Positions 1-8,346 of a stretch of 33,616 nt of DNA are shown here, piece after piece. Each line of letters begins with the position of its first letter. Positions within the stretch are counted from its first letter, which is position 1. The translations under genes and the position numbers were made by a program. This stretch comes from Kofleriaceae bacterium (lineage in GTDB: Bacteria > Myxococcota_A > Polyangia > Haliangiales > Haliangiaceae): positions 1 to 33,616 of the forward strand of contig JANXOP010000416.1 in the NCBI GenBank assembly GCA_025357755.1, written 5' to 3'. A model generated the notes under the pieces. It was not told the origin of the DNA, did not search any database, and saw nothing but the letters and a program-made list of their open reading frames with translations.

Positions 1-380
1 CGGCGCCGAACCTCACGATCACCTATGCGAATCCACCTGCCTCGCCCTCGTCGTCGTCCTCGTCGTTGTCGTCGTCGTCCTCGTCCTCGTCGCTCGCGGT
101 CGCGCCGGCGATCGGTCCGATGGATGCTAGCGAGGAGCTCCGTCGCGACCGTGCGCCTCGACTTCGACCGCGCGCCGCAGGACCGACGCCCCCCGTGGGG
201 CGTTCGAAGTTCGAGAGCGTCGTCGTCGTGACGCAGGCAAAGCAAGCGCTGACCAGTCTTGGCTTCAGGAAAGCCGAGGCTGCGTGCTATGTCGACCAGG
301 CGCTCGCGAAGGTCGACAGGCCTGACCTCGAGCTGCTGATCCGTACAGCGCTCGCGTGTTCGCGGCCGGGAGTCACCTAG
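1..380 (+). CDS. 3' end of a protein with Ser-rich linker and RuvA-C-like tail (partial)
   Basis: The frame is open from the left edge (first whole codon at base 3) to a TAG at 378-380, giving 125 visible residues. The visible part starts with a short Pro/Ala stretch, then a run of about 15 serines interrupted by one leucine, then an Arg/Pro-rich segment. The last 50 or so residues (AKQALTSLGFRKAEAACYVD and on) read as a three-helix domain. They resemble the C-terminal domain III of RuvA, which contacts RuvB (pattern A..AL..LGF...EA...V). Neither ruvB nor ruvC is visible, so this may be a different protein with a RuvA_C-like or UBA-like module. The true start lies outside the window. Confidence 0.55.
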   Translation, partial: APNLTITYANPPASPSSSSSSLSSSSSSSSLAVAPAIGPMDASEELRRDRAPRLRPRAAGPTPPVGRSKFESVVVVTQAKQALTSLGFRKAEAACYVDQALAKVDRPDLELLIRTALACSRPGVT

Positions 381-452
381 CCCTGCGCTCCAGCGCACGA
401 TGACCAGATGTCTCCGGTGCAGCAGATTGCGGGAGTGCGCGAAGCGTCTTCG

Positions 453-550
453 ACCGACCACCCACGTGGGGCGTCAACCTCCGTTCGAGTTGGGGCTGCC
501 GTTCGGCGTCGGCTCGACAAGCTCGGCCGGAGCGACATCGGACGCATCGG
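453..550. repeat. 98-bp direct repeat, distal copy
   Basis: This copy matches 575-672 at every position except one (T at 502, C at 624), offset by 122 bp. Identity ends with a one-base indel after 550. It carries the 10-bp palindrome CCCACGTGGG at 461-470. It lies beyond the stop codon of the small gene at 596-883 and looks like a duplicated copy of that gene's 3' end plus flank. Confidence 0.9.
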
Positions 551-574
551 AGCGCCGACCACCGTTGCTCGGAC

Positions 575-672
575 ACCGACCACCCACGTGGGGCGTCAAC
601 CTCCGTTCGAGTTGGGGCTGCCGCTCGGCGTCGGCTCGACAAGCTCGGCCGGAGCGACATCGGACGCATCGG
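575..672. repeat. 98-bp direct repeat, copy inside the 3' end of the 95-aa gene
   Basis: This copy covers the last 25 or so codons of the minus-strand gene at 596-883, its stop codon and about 20 nt downstream, including the palindrome CCCACGTGGG at 583-592. The partner copy is at 453-550, with a 24-bp spacer between them. A local duplication of the 3' end is the simplest reading. Confidence 0.9.
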
Positions 673-883
673 GCGCCGGCTCGTCCGCGGTCGCGCGCGC
701 ACGCTCGGCATTGGCGTTGTATAGCGTGCGGCGCTTTGCATCTTGCTCACGCTCGGCAGCGCGCTCCCACATGTGGCCGGCTTCGCGCCACGCGCGCTCG
801 TGCGCAGATGAATCCTTCGCGTTCTGCGCCTTCAGCTCGGCGGCCTCTGCTTTTGCGACATGCGGATTACGACCAAAGCCCAT
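596..883 (-). CDS. small charged helical protein of unknown function, 95 aa
   Basis: ATG at 883, stop at 596-598. It begins 29 nt after the sbcC stop on the same strand, so it is probably the third gene of the sbcDC operon. Residues 1-70 are rich in Ala, Glu, Arg and Lys and should form a long amphipathic helix or coiled coil; examples are VAKAEAAELKAQ and HMWERAAEREQDAKRR. The last 25 residues are an acidic, then Pro/Ser/Gly/Asn tail encoded by one copy of the 98-bp repeat. No signal peptide or membrane segment is visible. I do not recognise a named family. A real gene is favoured by its coherent composition and position, although sbcDC partners of this kind are not established. Confidence 0.6.
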   Translation of the reverse strand: MGFGRNPHVAKAEAAELKAQNAKDSSAHERAWREAGHMWERAAEREQDAKRRTLYNANAERARATADEPAPDASDVAPAELVEPTPSGSPNSNGG

Positions 884-912
884 GCCGCCCGTATAGCCCG
901 TCGGTCTGACTC

Positions 913-3900
913 TCAGTTCGAGGGCACATGAACGTCACTTCGGCCGCCGCCGCGTGGGGTCACCCGCACGTGGGCTCGCACGCGATCGAGCAGCGCCGGC
1001 ACGTGCGAGATGATCCCGACCTGACGTCCGGTCGCCTGGAGCTCGTCGAGGACCGCGAGCGCACTGTCGAGGGTGGCAGGATCCAGAGTTCCAAAGCCTT
1101 CATCGATCAGTAGCGTGCGGACCCGGACATCGTGCGCCGACATCGACGACAACCCTAGCGCGAGCGCGAGCGAGACCAGGAAGCTCTCGCCACCCGACAG
1201 GCTCTGGACCGATCGGACCTCGCCACCGAAATCGCGATCGATCACCTGGAGCTCGAGGTCGTGCTTCGGTACGCGCTCGAGCTGATAGCGAGGTGCGAGC
1301 TCCTCGAGATGCCCGTTGGCAACGGCGAGCAACTGGTCGAGCGTGAGGCTCTGGGCGAAGCTGCGGAACAGCTTGCCATCGTGCGATCCGATGACGCCAC
1401 CGAGCACGCGATCGACTTCGGCCGCGCGCTCTGCGGCCGCGAAGGTGGCGAGCGCCTGGTCACGACGCGCGCGCGCATCGTCATCGGCGGCGAGGGTGGC
1501 CGCGAGCGCTGCGGCGTGGTGATCTGCTGCCGTGACGGCCGCCGCGAGCTCGGCGACACGATCCGCATCGAGCTCGAGCTCCTCGGTGGACGCAGGTCGC
1601 ACCGCTACGTGATCGGCGACCAGCCGGCGGCGCTCGAGGATCCGGGTCTTCGCGCGATCGACCGAGCGATCGAGCCGCTCGAGCTCGGTCGCGAGCAGGT
1701 CGACGCGACCGACCTCGCCCGACAGCATGCGGTGCAAGGCGTCGCGCTCGAGGTTGGCTGCGATTCGCGCGGTCTCGAGCACGGCATTCGCAGCGGTCAG
1801 GGCCGCCGCGAGCTCCTTGCCCCGCTCCGCGCACTCGGCCTGGCGCGCCGCGGTGTCTGCGACGGCACGATCGGCAGCGGTCCCCGCGCGATCCAGATCC
1901 GCCAGCGCGCCCGTGAGCGCGGCCTCGGCATTCGCGACGAGCGCGGCACATTCGCGCCACTGCTGGACCAGCTCGACAAAACATCCGCGCTCGATCCGTG
2001 GGGTGCCGCGCTTCGTGCGCGAAACAGGCAGGGCTGCGTGCCAGCGCGCTCTGATCGCAGCCAGCTCGCGGCCGAGCTCGCCGTGACGCTCGATCCGGCC
2101 AGCCTGCTCGCCGGTGATGCGCTCGATCGCAGCGTCGAGCGTCGCCAACGTGATCGCGACATCGCGAAGGTCGCTTAGATGATGATCGAGATCGGCCTGG
2201 CAGACCTGCACCCGCGCCTGCGCTTCGGTGATCGCCTTCTCGGCGGCCTGCGCTGCACTGCGTATTGCACGGGCGGTTTCGAGCTTCGCGCGGGCCCCTG
2301 CCGCGCGCTCCGCGGCGAGCTGGGTAGCCTCGGCGGTCGCCGGATCGCTGACGAGGATGAGCTCGCCAAGCGCTGCGAGCTGGGCACGCCAATCCCGCGC
2401 GTGGATCTCCGCGGACGCGAGCGCGGTGGCCTTTGTACTCGCGTTGCGCACGCGCTCGAGCTCGTGCTGCGAGAGCCGGAGCTCGAGCTGGCTGATCGCG
2501 CGAGTCGCCGCTTCCCACGCTGCGATCGCTTCGCCATGGCCGCGCTCGGCATCGGCGATCAGCGCATCGAAGGCGCCCTGGTGCTTCCACGGATGCTCGT
2601 CGGCGCCGCACAACGGACACGGCTCGCCGTCGACGAGCTCCGCGCGGGCGTGCTCGTATCCCGCGGCCTTGCGTAGCTCGGTCGTGATCCGCGCACGCTC
2701 GTCGCGCAGCACCGCCGCACCATCGCGCTCGCGCTGTGCAGCGGTCCGGCGCTCGACATCGGCCGCCGCGACCTGCTCGAGCTCGCGCGCGCGCTGCTCG
2801 AGCTCGGCCCGCACGATCGCCGCATCGCGGGCACCCGCGCTGATCGAGACCAACCGGTCCACTTCACCACACCTCACGCGCGCTTGGTCCTCGGCGCGGC
2901 CGGCTGCATCGAGGCCGAGCGTGCGGCGCTTCACGAAACCGTCGGCCTCGCGCATCGCCTCGACGAGCTTGGCCTGCGCGGCATCGCGCGCCGCTGCCAG
3001 GAGTTGTTGCTTGGCCACGTGAGCGCCGCGGCGGGTCGCGTGATCGGCAAGTACGTGCGTGGCCGCCGCGATGCCCTCCGCGAGCGTGCGTTCCTGTGCG
3101 AGCTTGATCTCGAGCTCGGGCCACGCCGCGATCTCCGGCGCGAGGCCGCGACGCTCGGATAGCCACAGCGCTCCCGCACGGGCGCCTTCTCCTCTCGCGA
3201 CCGCGGGCTCGACGATCGCGGCGATCTCGACCGGCGCCAGGCGCTCCGCGGTCCCGCGCGCCGTGCGCTTCGGCACCGCGACCTCCACGATCGCCGCCGC
3301 GATCCGCGCCGCACGCAAGGTCTCGTGGAGCTCGGCGACGCGCGCGTGCTGGATCTCGATCGCGGCCTCGACCGCCACCGCATGTGCCGCGGCCACGCGC
3401 GCGTGCTCGAGCGCGCCCTGTGCGATCGAGTGCTGGCGATCCGAGCGCGCCGCTTCGTCCCACGCGCCACGCAAGGCCTCCGCGCGACGACGCAGCACGA
3501 GCTCGGTGCGCAACGGTTCGGCGCCGCGCGCCTCGGCCACCGCGATCGCGTGCTCGCCTTCCGCTGCCGTGACGGCCGCCTCGCGCACGCTCGCTTCTCC
3601 GCGCCACAGCGCGAGCTGCTGCGCGGCCGCCAAGCGTACGCGGGCCCCTTCGCGCGCATCCTTGGCGAGCGCTTGCAACGCCACCGCTTCGCCGCGCACT
3701 TCGTCCGCCATGATCGGAATCGCCAGCGCCGCGGCCTGTCGCTCGCGCAGCATCTGCTCGGCGACGACCATGCGTGCGTGCGCCGCGATCGACAGCTTCG
3801 AGTAGATCTCGGTGCCGGTCATACGCTCGAGGAGCTCGCTGCGATCTTTGCCCTCGGCGCGCAAGAACGCGGCAAAGTCGCCCTGCGCGAGCAACGCGGA

Positions 3901-4410
3901 CCTCCTGAACTGATCGAAGGTGAGCCCGAGACGTGCATGGATCGCCTTGAGGGTCTCGGTCTTGGTGCCGCCCAGGCGCTCGGTGATCACCGACTCTGCA
4001 TCGATCGCGGTGAGCGAGATCTGCTGGTCTTGCAGATTTCCATCGGTCGCGCCACGCGCGCGCCGCACCGACCAGCGCGCGCGATACCGCCGCGTATCGC
4101 CGCTCTCGAAATCGACCTCGGCCCACCCTTGCGAAGCCCCACGCCGCAACAGTGTTCGCGGATCTTGCGCACCGAGCGCCGACGGATCTTCTTCACCGTG
4201 ACCGACCGTGACGCGGCTATGCCCCGGCAGCCGCGGCGTGCGATCGAAGAGCGCGACGCACATCGCATCGAGCAACGTGCTCTTGCCCGCACCGGTCGGC
4301 CCGACGATCGCGAACACGCCCGCCAGTCCGAGCGGGCCACGCACGAGATCGATCTCGAACTCGCCCGCGAGGCTCGCGAGGTTGCAGCCTCGGATCGCGA
4401 GGATCCTCAC
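913..4410 (-). CDS. sbcC: SbcC, ATPase subunit of the SbcCD (Rad50-Mre11-type) nuclease
   Basis: SbcC is the SMC-like ATPase of the SbcCD DNA-end and hairpin nuclease. I place the start at the GTG at 4410, which overlaps the sbcD stop as GTGA and gives 1165 aa beginning VRILAIRGCNLASLAGEF, the usual SbcC/Rad50 N-terminus. A longer frame reaching 4548 runs antiparallel over sbcD codons and is unlikely. The Walker A motif GPTGAGKST is at residues 37-45. Long Ala/Glu/Arg-rich coiled-coil arms flank the zinc hook CPLC (Cys598 and Cys601), which dimerises the arms through zinc. The signature LSGGES is near residue 1070, followed by Walker B and D-loop (LLIDEGFGTLDPA) near 1100. Length is close to bacterial SbcC (about 1050 aa), with somewhat extended arms. 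Confidence 0.95.
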   Translation of the reverse strand: MRILAIRGCNLASLAGEFEIDLVRGPLGLAGVFAIVGPTGAGKSTLLDAMCVALFDRTPRLPGHSRVTVGHGEEDPSALGAQDPRTLLRRGASQGWAEVDFESGDTRRYRARWSVRRARGATDGNLQDQQISLTAIDAESVITERLGGTKTETLKAIHARLGLTFDQFRRSALLAQGDFAAFLRAEGKDRSELLERMTGTEIYSKLSIAAHARMVVAEQMLRERQAAALAIPIMADEVRGEAVALQALAKDAREGARVRLAAAQQLALWRGEASVREAAVTAAEGEHAIAVAEARGAEPLRTELVLRRRAEALRGAWDEAARSDRQHSIAQGALEHARVAAAHAVAVEAAIEIQHARVAELHETLRAARIAAAIVEVAVPKRTARGTAERLAPVEIAAIVEPAVARGEGARAGALWLSERRGLAPEIAAWPELEIKLAQERTLAEGIAAATHVLADHATRRGAHVAKQQLLAAARDAAQAKLVEAMREADGFVKRRTLGLDAAGRAEDQARVRCGEVDRLVSISAGARDAAIVRAELEQRARELEQVAAADVERRTAAQRERDGAAVLRDERARITTELRKAAGYEHARAELVDGEPCPLCGADEHPWKHQGAFDALIADAERGHGEAIAAWEAATRAISQLELRLSQHELERVRNASTKATALASAEIHARDWRAQLAALGELILVSDPATAEATQLAAERAAGARAKLETARAIRSAAQAAEKAITEAQARVQVCQADLDHHLSDLRDVAITLATLDAAIERITGEQAGRIERHGELGRELAAIRARWHAALPVSRTKRGTPRIERGCFVELVQQWRECAALVANAEAALTGALADLDRAGTAADRAVADTAARQAECAERGKELAAALTAANAVLETARIAANLERDALHRMLSGEVGRVDLLATELERLDRSVDRAKTRILERRRLVADHVAVRPASTEELELDADRVAELAAAVTAADHHAAALAATLAADDDARARRDQALATFAAAERAAEVDRVLGGVIGSHDGKLFRSFAQSLTLDQLLAVANGHLEELAPRYQLERVPKHDLELQVIDRDFGGEVRSVQSLSGGESFLVSLALALGLSSMSAHDVRVRTLLIDEGFGTLDPATLDSALAVLDELQATGRQVGIISHVPALLDRVRAHVRVTPRGGGRSDVHVPSN

Positions 4411-5660
4411 GCGAACCCGCCGAGCTTTAGCTGGGTCTCGTCGCGCTTGTCGCCCAGATCTCGGAGATCGCCGCGGACCTCCGCGAGCAAGCGCTCGAAC
4501 GCCCCGATCACCGCCGGGCTCGGCGCGGCCTCGTGATCGCGCGCCCACAGCCGCGTGAACACCTCGCGCGGATCGAGCTCCGCGAGCCGCTTGATCGCCA
4601 CGCGATCGCCGAGTGCTGCGCCGTGGCCGGTCTGCTCGATCCGCATCTGGACGAGGCGCGGTCGCTTCTGCTCGAGCGCGGCTTCGATGATGGTGCGCAG
4701 CCGCGGCTCGGGCCGCTCGAGCACGATCATCAGATCGAGGTATGGCCGCAGGAGATCTTCGCCCGCACGCCTGGCGGGGAGCGTGCCGATCGCGTCGAGT
4801 GCTTCGGCCAGGGTCGCCGCGCCACGCGCCGGGATCCGCACGATCTCGATCGTCTGCGGTACACGGATCGATCGCACCTCCCCGAGTCGCCCGCCTGGAA
4901 AGTCCGCCACGACGATCTGATGGTGATAGCCGGCCTCGTCGAGCGCCAAGGCGATCGGCGCACCTGCATAGCGGATCGATTCGCGCCCGACGCGCTGGGC
5001 CCGATGCATGTGGCCCAGCGCGGTGTAATCGATCGACTCCGCGAACATCCGTAGCGAGGCGCTCTCGGAGCCGCCGATCGAGATCCGCCGCTCGCTCAGG
5101 AACGAGGGATCCGCGCCGGCCACGTAGAGATGACCGAGCGCGATCAGCGCCTGGCCCGGTGTCCGCCGGCGCTCTGCTTCTGCGATCACCTCGCGGTAGA
5201 GATCCGCGAGCGGATCCTCGCCATCGCCGACATCAATGGGGCGCAAGAACGGCACGGCCGCCACCAGCCCGCGTCCACCCGCGACCGGGATCAGCAGGCG
5301 ATCGAAGTCCAGCCCGTGCTCGGTCCGCGGCAGGCTGCCGACGACGTGCACGGCCAGCTCGCGCAGCACCGCCGAGGCCGCGCCGAGCCGCGCGGGCGAA
5401 TCGTGATTGCCAGCGATCGCCACGATGTCCATCTCGGGCCGCGCCCGGCGCGCCGAGGCCACCCACTCGAACCACATCCGCTCGGCGCTGGCCGGGGGCG
5501 TGGCACTGTCGAAGACGTCGCCCGTGATCACCAGCACGTCCGGCGCGAGGGCGCGGATCTGCTCGAGCAGCCAGGTCAGAAAGGCGTGGTGCTCGTGCTC
5601 GCGCGTGACCTCTTTGAGCGTGTGCCCGAGATGCCAGTCCGAGGTGTGGAGCAGCCTCAT
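4407..5660 (-). CDS. sbcD: SbcD, metallophosphoesterase nuclease subunit of SbcCD
   Basis: SbcD is the Mn-dependent 3'-5' exonuclease and endonuclease subunit that works with SbcC at DNA ends and hairpins. The frame is open upstream to 5915, but the family start MRLLHTSDWHLG is the ATG at 5660, giving 417 aa, typical of SbcD. The upstream extension would run antisense across the lipoprotein gene at 5704. Phosphoesterase motifs are clear: D8 and H10 in SDWHLG, GD (47-48) in VITGDVFD, GNHD (84-87), and a later GHMH. The C-terminal capping and SbcC-binding part follows. The TGA stop overlaps the sbcC GTG, implying translational coupling. The gene starts 43 nt from the divergent lipoprotein gene. 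Confidence 0.95.
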   Translation of the reverse strand: MRLLHTSDWHLGHTLKEVTREHEHHAFLTWLLEQIRALAPDVLVITGDVFDSATPPASAERMWFEWVASARRARPEMDIVAIAGNHDSPARLGAASAVLRELAVHVVGSLPRTEHGLDFDRLLIPVAGGRGLVAAVPFLRPIDVGDGEDPLADLYREVIAEAERRRTPGQALIALGHLYVAGADPSFLSERRISIGGSESASLRMFAESIDYTALGHMHRAQRVGRESIRYAGAPIALALDEAGYHHQIVVADFPGGRLGEVRSIRVPQTIEIVRIPARGAATLAEALDAIGTLPARRAGEDLLRPYLDLMIVLERPEPRLRTIIEAALEQKRPRLVQMRIEQTGHGAALGDRVAIKRLAELDPREVFTRLWARDHEAAPSPAVIGAFERLLAEVRGDLRDLGDKRDETQLKLGGFA

Positions 5661-5703
5661 AGGGACCTGCACCTTCGCACGTGGGTCTGATAGGTTCGGC
5701 CGC

Positions 5704-6228
5704 ATGAACCGCCTCGCCTGTGTAGTGATCGCGTTGGCCGCCGGATGCGGCGGTAGTGGCTTCTCGACCGGTACGGCCACGCTGTCCGGCATCACGCCGT
5801 CGCCGATGTCTGCGTCGGCGACCTCGTTCACGGGTGCCGATGGTGCCGGTACGATGTTGATGGGCTGGAAGATCTCGTTCTGGGAGCAAGGCGACGGCGC
5901 CGACTGCCAGTCCAACGATACTCACCGCGTAGCCGCGTTGTCGATCTACACGAACCAGCCCCCGGCCTCGGGCAAGAAGGCGACGCTCGAGCTCGGCGAC
6001 GTCGGGATCGTCACCGATTCTCCGCCGACCGTGGCCGGCACCGCTGCCGCGACGATGGGCGCCGAGGGGGTCGGTCAGATCGTCGGGTCGGTGTCGATCA
6101 CCGAGTTTCACCTCAAGACGGATCTCTCGGCCGACGAGATCAAGGGCGCGATCAGCGCAGGCGGTAACAACTCGAGCGGCGCCGGTGTCGCGCTCTCCGG
6201 CTCGTTCGACGCGCCGGTCTGCGAGTAG
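5704..6228 (+). CDS. small secreted lipoprotein, unknown function, 174 aa
   Basis: ATG at 5704 gives MNRLACVVIALAAGCGGSG, a type II signal peptide with the lipobox LAAG-C; Cys15 would be the lipidated residue. The mature part is Ser/Thr/Gly/Ala-rich, without charged clusters or repeats, and should be a beta-rich extracytoplasmic domain. Two further cysteines, one in GADCQSN and one next to the C-terminus (APVCE), could form a disulfide. No family is recognised. It is divergent from sbcD and ends 3 nt before the stop of the convergent gene at 6232. Confidence 0.8.
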   Translation: MNRLACVVIALAAGCGGSGFSTGTATLSGITPSPMSASATSFTGADGAGTMLMGWKISFWEQGDGADCQSNDTHRVAALSIYTNQPPASGKKATLELGDVGIVTDSPPTVAGTAAATMGAEGVGQIVGSVSITEFHLKTDLSADEIKGAISAGGNNSSGAGVALSGSFDAPVCE

Positions 6229-6231
6229 CTT

Positions 6232-6987
6232 CTAGCCCGGCTCGCGACTCTGCACTTCGCGCAGAAACGCCTCTTCGCTCGCGGTCAGCGGCCGGCCCTT
6301 GAGCCGCTCGAGCTCGTCGCGCGACAGCCCACCGACCTTCTGACGATGCCGCGCCATCACGACATGCGCGCGCGCGATCGACGCGAGCACTTCTTCGAAC
6401 GTCTCGAAGCTCGTCGGCGTGCGCTCGGGATGCTCGCGCAGCATCTCTGTGATCCGATTCTCGTGCCGGGCGACCACGTCGAGCAGCTTCGATTGCAGCG
6501 GCATGCGCTCGACCTTTGCTTCGGGCGGCGGCTCCAAGCGATCGACGCCGTGCGTATTACTCGTGACGACGAACTGGCCACCGATCTCGCTGCACAGCTC
6601 GATCACCCGCAGGTGGCGCGGGTAGAGCTGGACCAGCTGGAGCAGCGAGACCACGACCCCGCGCGGATGCAGGTGATACGCGTTCGCCCGGATCATCCGG
6701 CCCGCATCGACGAACAGCCGCATGAACGTGCGGTTCTGCGGGTAGATCCGCGACAAGGTCAGATCCTCGACATCGGCGAGCCACGTGTAGCCCTTCGCCT
6801 CGAGCCCCTGCCGCGCGCGATCGTAGAACTCGTGATCGGCTTCGGGGAATGCCACCGGGGTCACGCGCGACAGCTCGTGCGGCTCGCCGTAGACCGCGTC
6901 GAGGCGTGCGCGCAACGCCGTGCCGCCCAGCCCTTTGGGTCGGCGCAGGCCGAGGGCCACGGCGACGACGAGCCACATGCTCATCAT
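6232..6987 (-). CDS. membrane-anchored protein of unknown function, about 251 aa
   Basis: The protein has one N-terminal membrane segment (MMSMWLVVAVALGL) and then a soluble domain of about 230 residues facing either the cytoplasm or the periplasm. The soluble part has a possible core around residues 60-130 (FVDAGRMIRANAYHLHPRGV) and a helical, charged C-terminal half (RHRQKVGGLSRDELERLKGR). The start is uncertain. ATG at 6987 has GGAAG about 11 nt upstream, while in-frame GTGs at 6999 and 7005 are possible. The long open frame up to 7671 runs over the metzincin gene and is not used. I recognise no family. It follows the metzincin gene by 89 nt on the same strand. Confidence 0.7.
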   Translation of the reverse strand: MMSMWLVVAVALGLRRPKGLGGTALRARLDAVYGEPHELSRVTPVAFPEADHEFYDRARQGLEAKGYTWLADVEDLTLSRIYPQNRTFMRLFVDAGRMIRANAYHLHPRGVVVSLLQLVQLYPRHLRVIELCSEIGGQFVVTSNTHGVDRLEPPPEAKVERMPLQSKLLDVVARHENRITEMLREHPERTPTSFETFEEVLASIARAHVVMARHRQKVGGLSRDELERLKGRPLTASEEAFLREVQSREPG

Positions 6988-7076
6988 GAGGAAGAACACT
7001 TCCACGCACCACAGTGTGCACCGATGTTCGGGCGCTGGCTCGCGCGAACCCACGATTAAGCGCGGCCCGTGATCGG

Positions 7077-7637
7077 TTATTTTCCGTCGATCTTGATCGC
7101 GAGCACCTTCGCCAGCTTGCCCACCACGGGCTTCATCGCCGCTAGCTCCTCGTCGGCGAACCGGCGCTGATCCGCAGGTGGATCGTCGCGCTTGGTCTTG
7201 TTCATGATGCTGACCTTGTACGTCGAGTGGGGCAGCCCGAACACGTGACCGAGCTCGTGCGCGAGGACGCGATCCACCGAGTCCGCGGCGATGATGATGT
7301 ACTTGCCGTGCTTGCCGTGCCAGGTCACGCCGTGGACCGGCACCTTCGGGTCGTCGACGTTCTCGAGCTTGGTGATCACGAACACGTGGAGCTTGTTGTC
7401 GGTGACCCGTGCCGCGAAGGCATCGCGATCGGCGCGGGTGACGATGTGCGCGTCGCTCGGCGGTAGCGGGTCCGTGGTGACGAGCTCGAACCCTGCATCG
7501 ATCGGTGCGAAGTACGTATTCGCGTTCGCGACCTGCGTCGCGATCCAGGCGGGCGTCTGCGCCGGCGTCTCGCCGTCGGTGACGACATGCACGGCGATCT
7601 GAAACGTCACGAGTGATGCGAACATCACGACACCCAT
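7077..7637 (-). CDS. secreted metzincin-type zinc metalloprotease, 186 aa
   Basis: The zinc site is the full metzincin consensus HELGHVFGLPH: His127, Glu128, His131 and His137 with the invariant Gly134. A likely Met-turn (SIMNK) lies 11 residues further on, around residue 145. The first 17 or so residues (MGVVMFASLVTFQIAVH) look like a signal peptide or N-terminal anchor, so it is probably exported. The start ATG at 7637 lies inside the end of the upstream CPBP-like gene (13-nt overlap) and has GGAG about 11 nt upstream. At 186 aa it is short, a bare catalytic domain without propeptide or adhesion domains. The closest broad class is the archaemetzincin/matrixin-like group; the exact family cannot be fixed by eye. 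Confidence 0.85.
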   Translation of the reverse strand: MGVVMFASLVTFQIAVHVVTDGETPAQTPAWIATQVANANTYFAPIDAGFELVTTDPLPPSDAHIVTRADRDAFAARVTDNKLHVFVITKLENVDDPKVPVHGVTWHGKHGKYIIIAADSVDRVLAHELGHVFGLPHSTYKVSIMNKTKRDDPPADQRRFADEELAAMKPVVGKLAKVLAIKIDGK

Positions 7638-8251
7638 TCGAGCATCTCCAGGGCGAGGGCACCGAGGCCAAAGGCGAGGCGCGCGACGATCGTGACCGCG
7701 ACGTTGCGACCCGCCGCGACGTACATCCAGCCGAGTGCGAGGCCCATCACGAAGCCACCGAACCGCGCCTCGAGCGGGCCCGGCACGAGCAGCGCTTCGG
7801 CGAGCGCACCGACCAAGATCGCCATCGCGGTCGAGCCGCCGAGCTCGAGCACCCGCTCGACCAGCCACGCCCGTAGCACCAGCTCGCTCGCCGCCGCGAG
7901 GGCCGTGACGATCACCGCGAAGGTCCATAGAGCACTCGCGTTACCGCGGACGAGCGGGAACGACGCCCACACGACCGGGCGATCGCTCATCGCCTCGGCG
8001 ATCGGCGTGCCGAGTGCGAGCGCGAGGATCAGAGCGCCGAGCCCCGCGAGCGCGGCGATCACGAGATAGCTCGCGGGCCCGCGCACGACCGCCCCGAAGC
8101 TCTTGCCGCACGCCCATCGCGCGATGCTCGCGACCACCATGAGCGGCAGCATGATCGGCACCGCGCCCAGAGGTGGAGGATCCCAACTCGCGACGATCGC
8201 CGCGACCAGCACGGCGCCGATCTCGAGTGGCACGAGGCCGCGGCGCTCCAT
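7625..8251 (-). CDS. CPBP/ABI-type intramembrane protein with degenerate catalytic motifs
   Basis: A hydrophobic protein of 208 aa with about six membrane segments. The region SELVLRAWL aligns with the EExxxR motif of CPBP (CAAX protease and bacteriocin-processing, Abi) glutamic proteases, but the first Glu is Ser. The usual second-motif His (FxxxH) appears as Glu in LVGALAEALL. The later segment FGGFVMGLALGWMYVAAG fits the conserved Gly-rich helix of the family. Catalysis is therefore doubtful. It may be an inactive homologue acting in membrane protein or bacteriocin biology. ATG at 8251 lies only 95 nt from the divergent peptidase gene. A TATACAT element 6 nt or so upstream suggests a very short or absent leader. 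Its 3' end overlaps the metzincin gene by 13 nt. Confidence 0.7.
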   Translation of the reverse strand: MERRGLVPLEIGAVLVAAIVASWDPPPLGAVPIMLPLMVVASIARWACGKSFGAVVRGPASYLVIAALAGLGALILALALGTPIAEAMSDRPVVWASFPLVRGNASALWTFAVIVTALAAASELVLRAWLVERVLELGGSTAMAILVGALAEALLVPGPLEARFGGFVMGLALGWMYVAAGRNVAVTIVARLAFGLGALALEMLEWVS

Positions 8252-8346
8252 GATCTATGTATACGCTGGTCCAGACACCACGTAACGCGCTCGGCTTGGG
8301 TGTGAAAGAGGCCGCAACCATTCGAGAATTCTGCTGTCTGGCCGGC

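Noticed and set aside
4411..4548. N-terminal extension of SbcC to 4548
   Set aside because: The extension is Arg/Gly-rich shadow sequence of sbcD; the GTG at 4410 gives the family N-terminus.
5661..5915. N-terminal extension of SbcD
   Set aside because: It crosses the divergent lipoprotein gene and precedes the family start MRLLHTSDWHLG.
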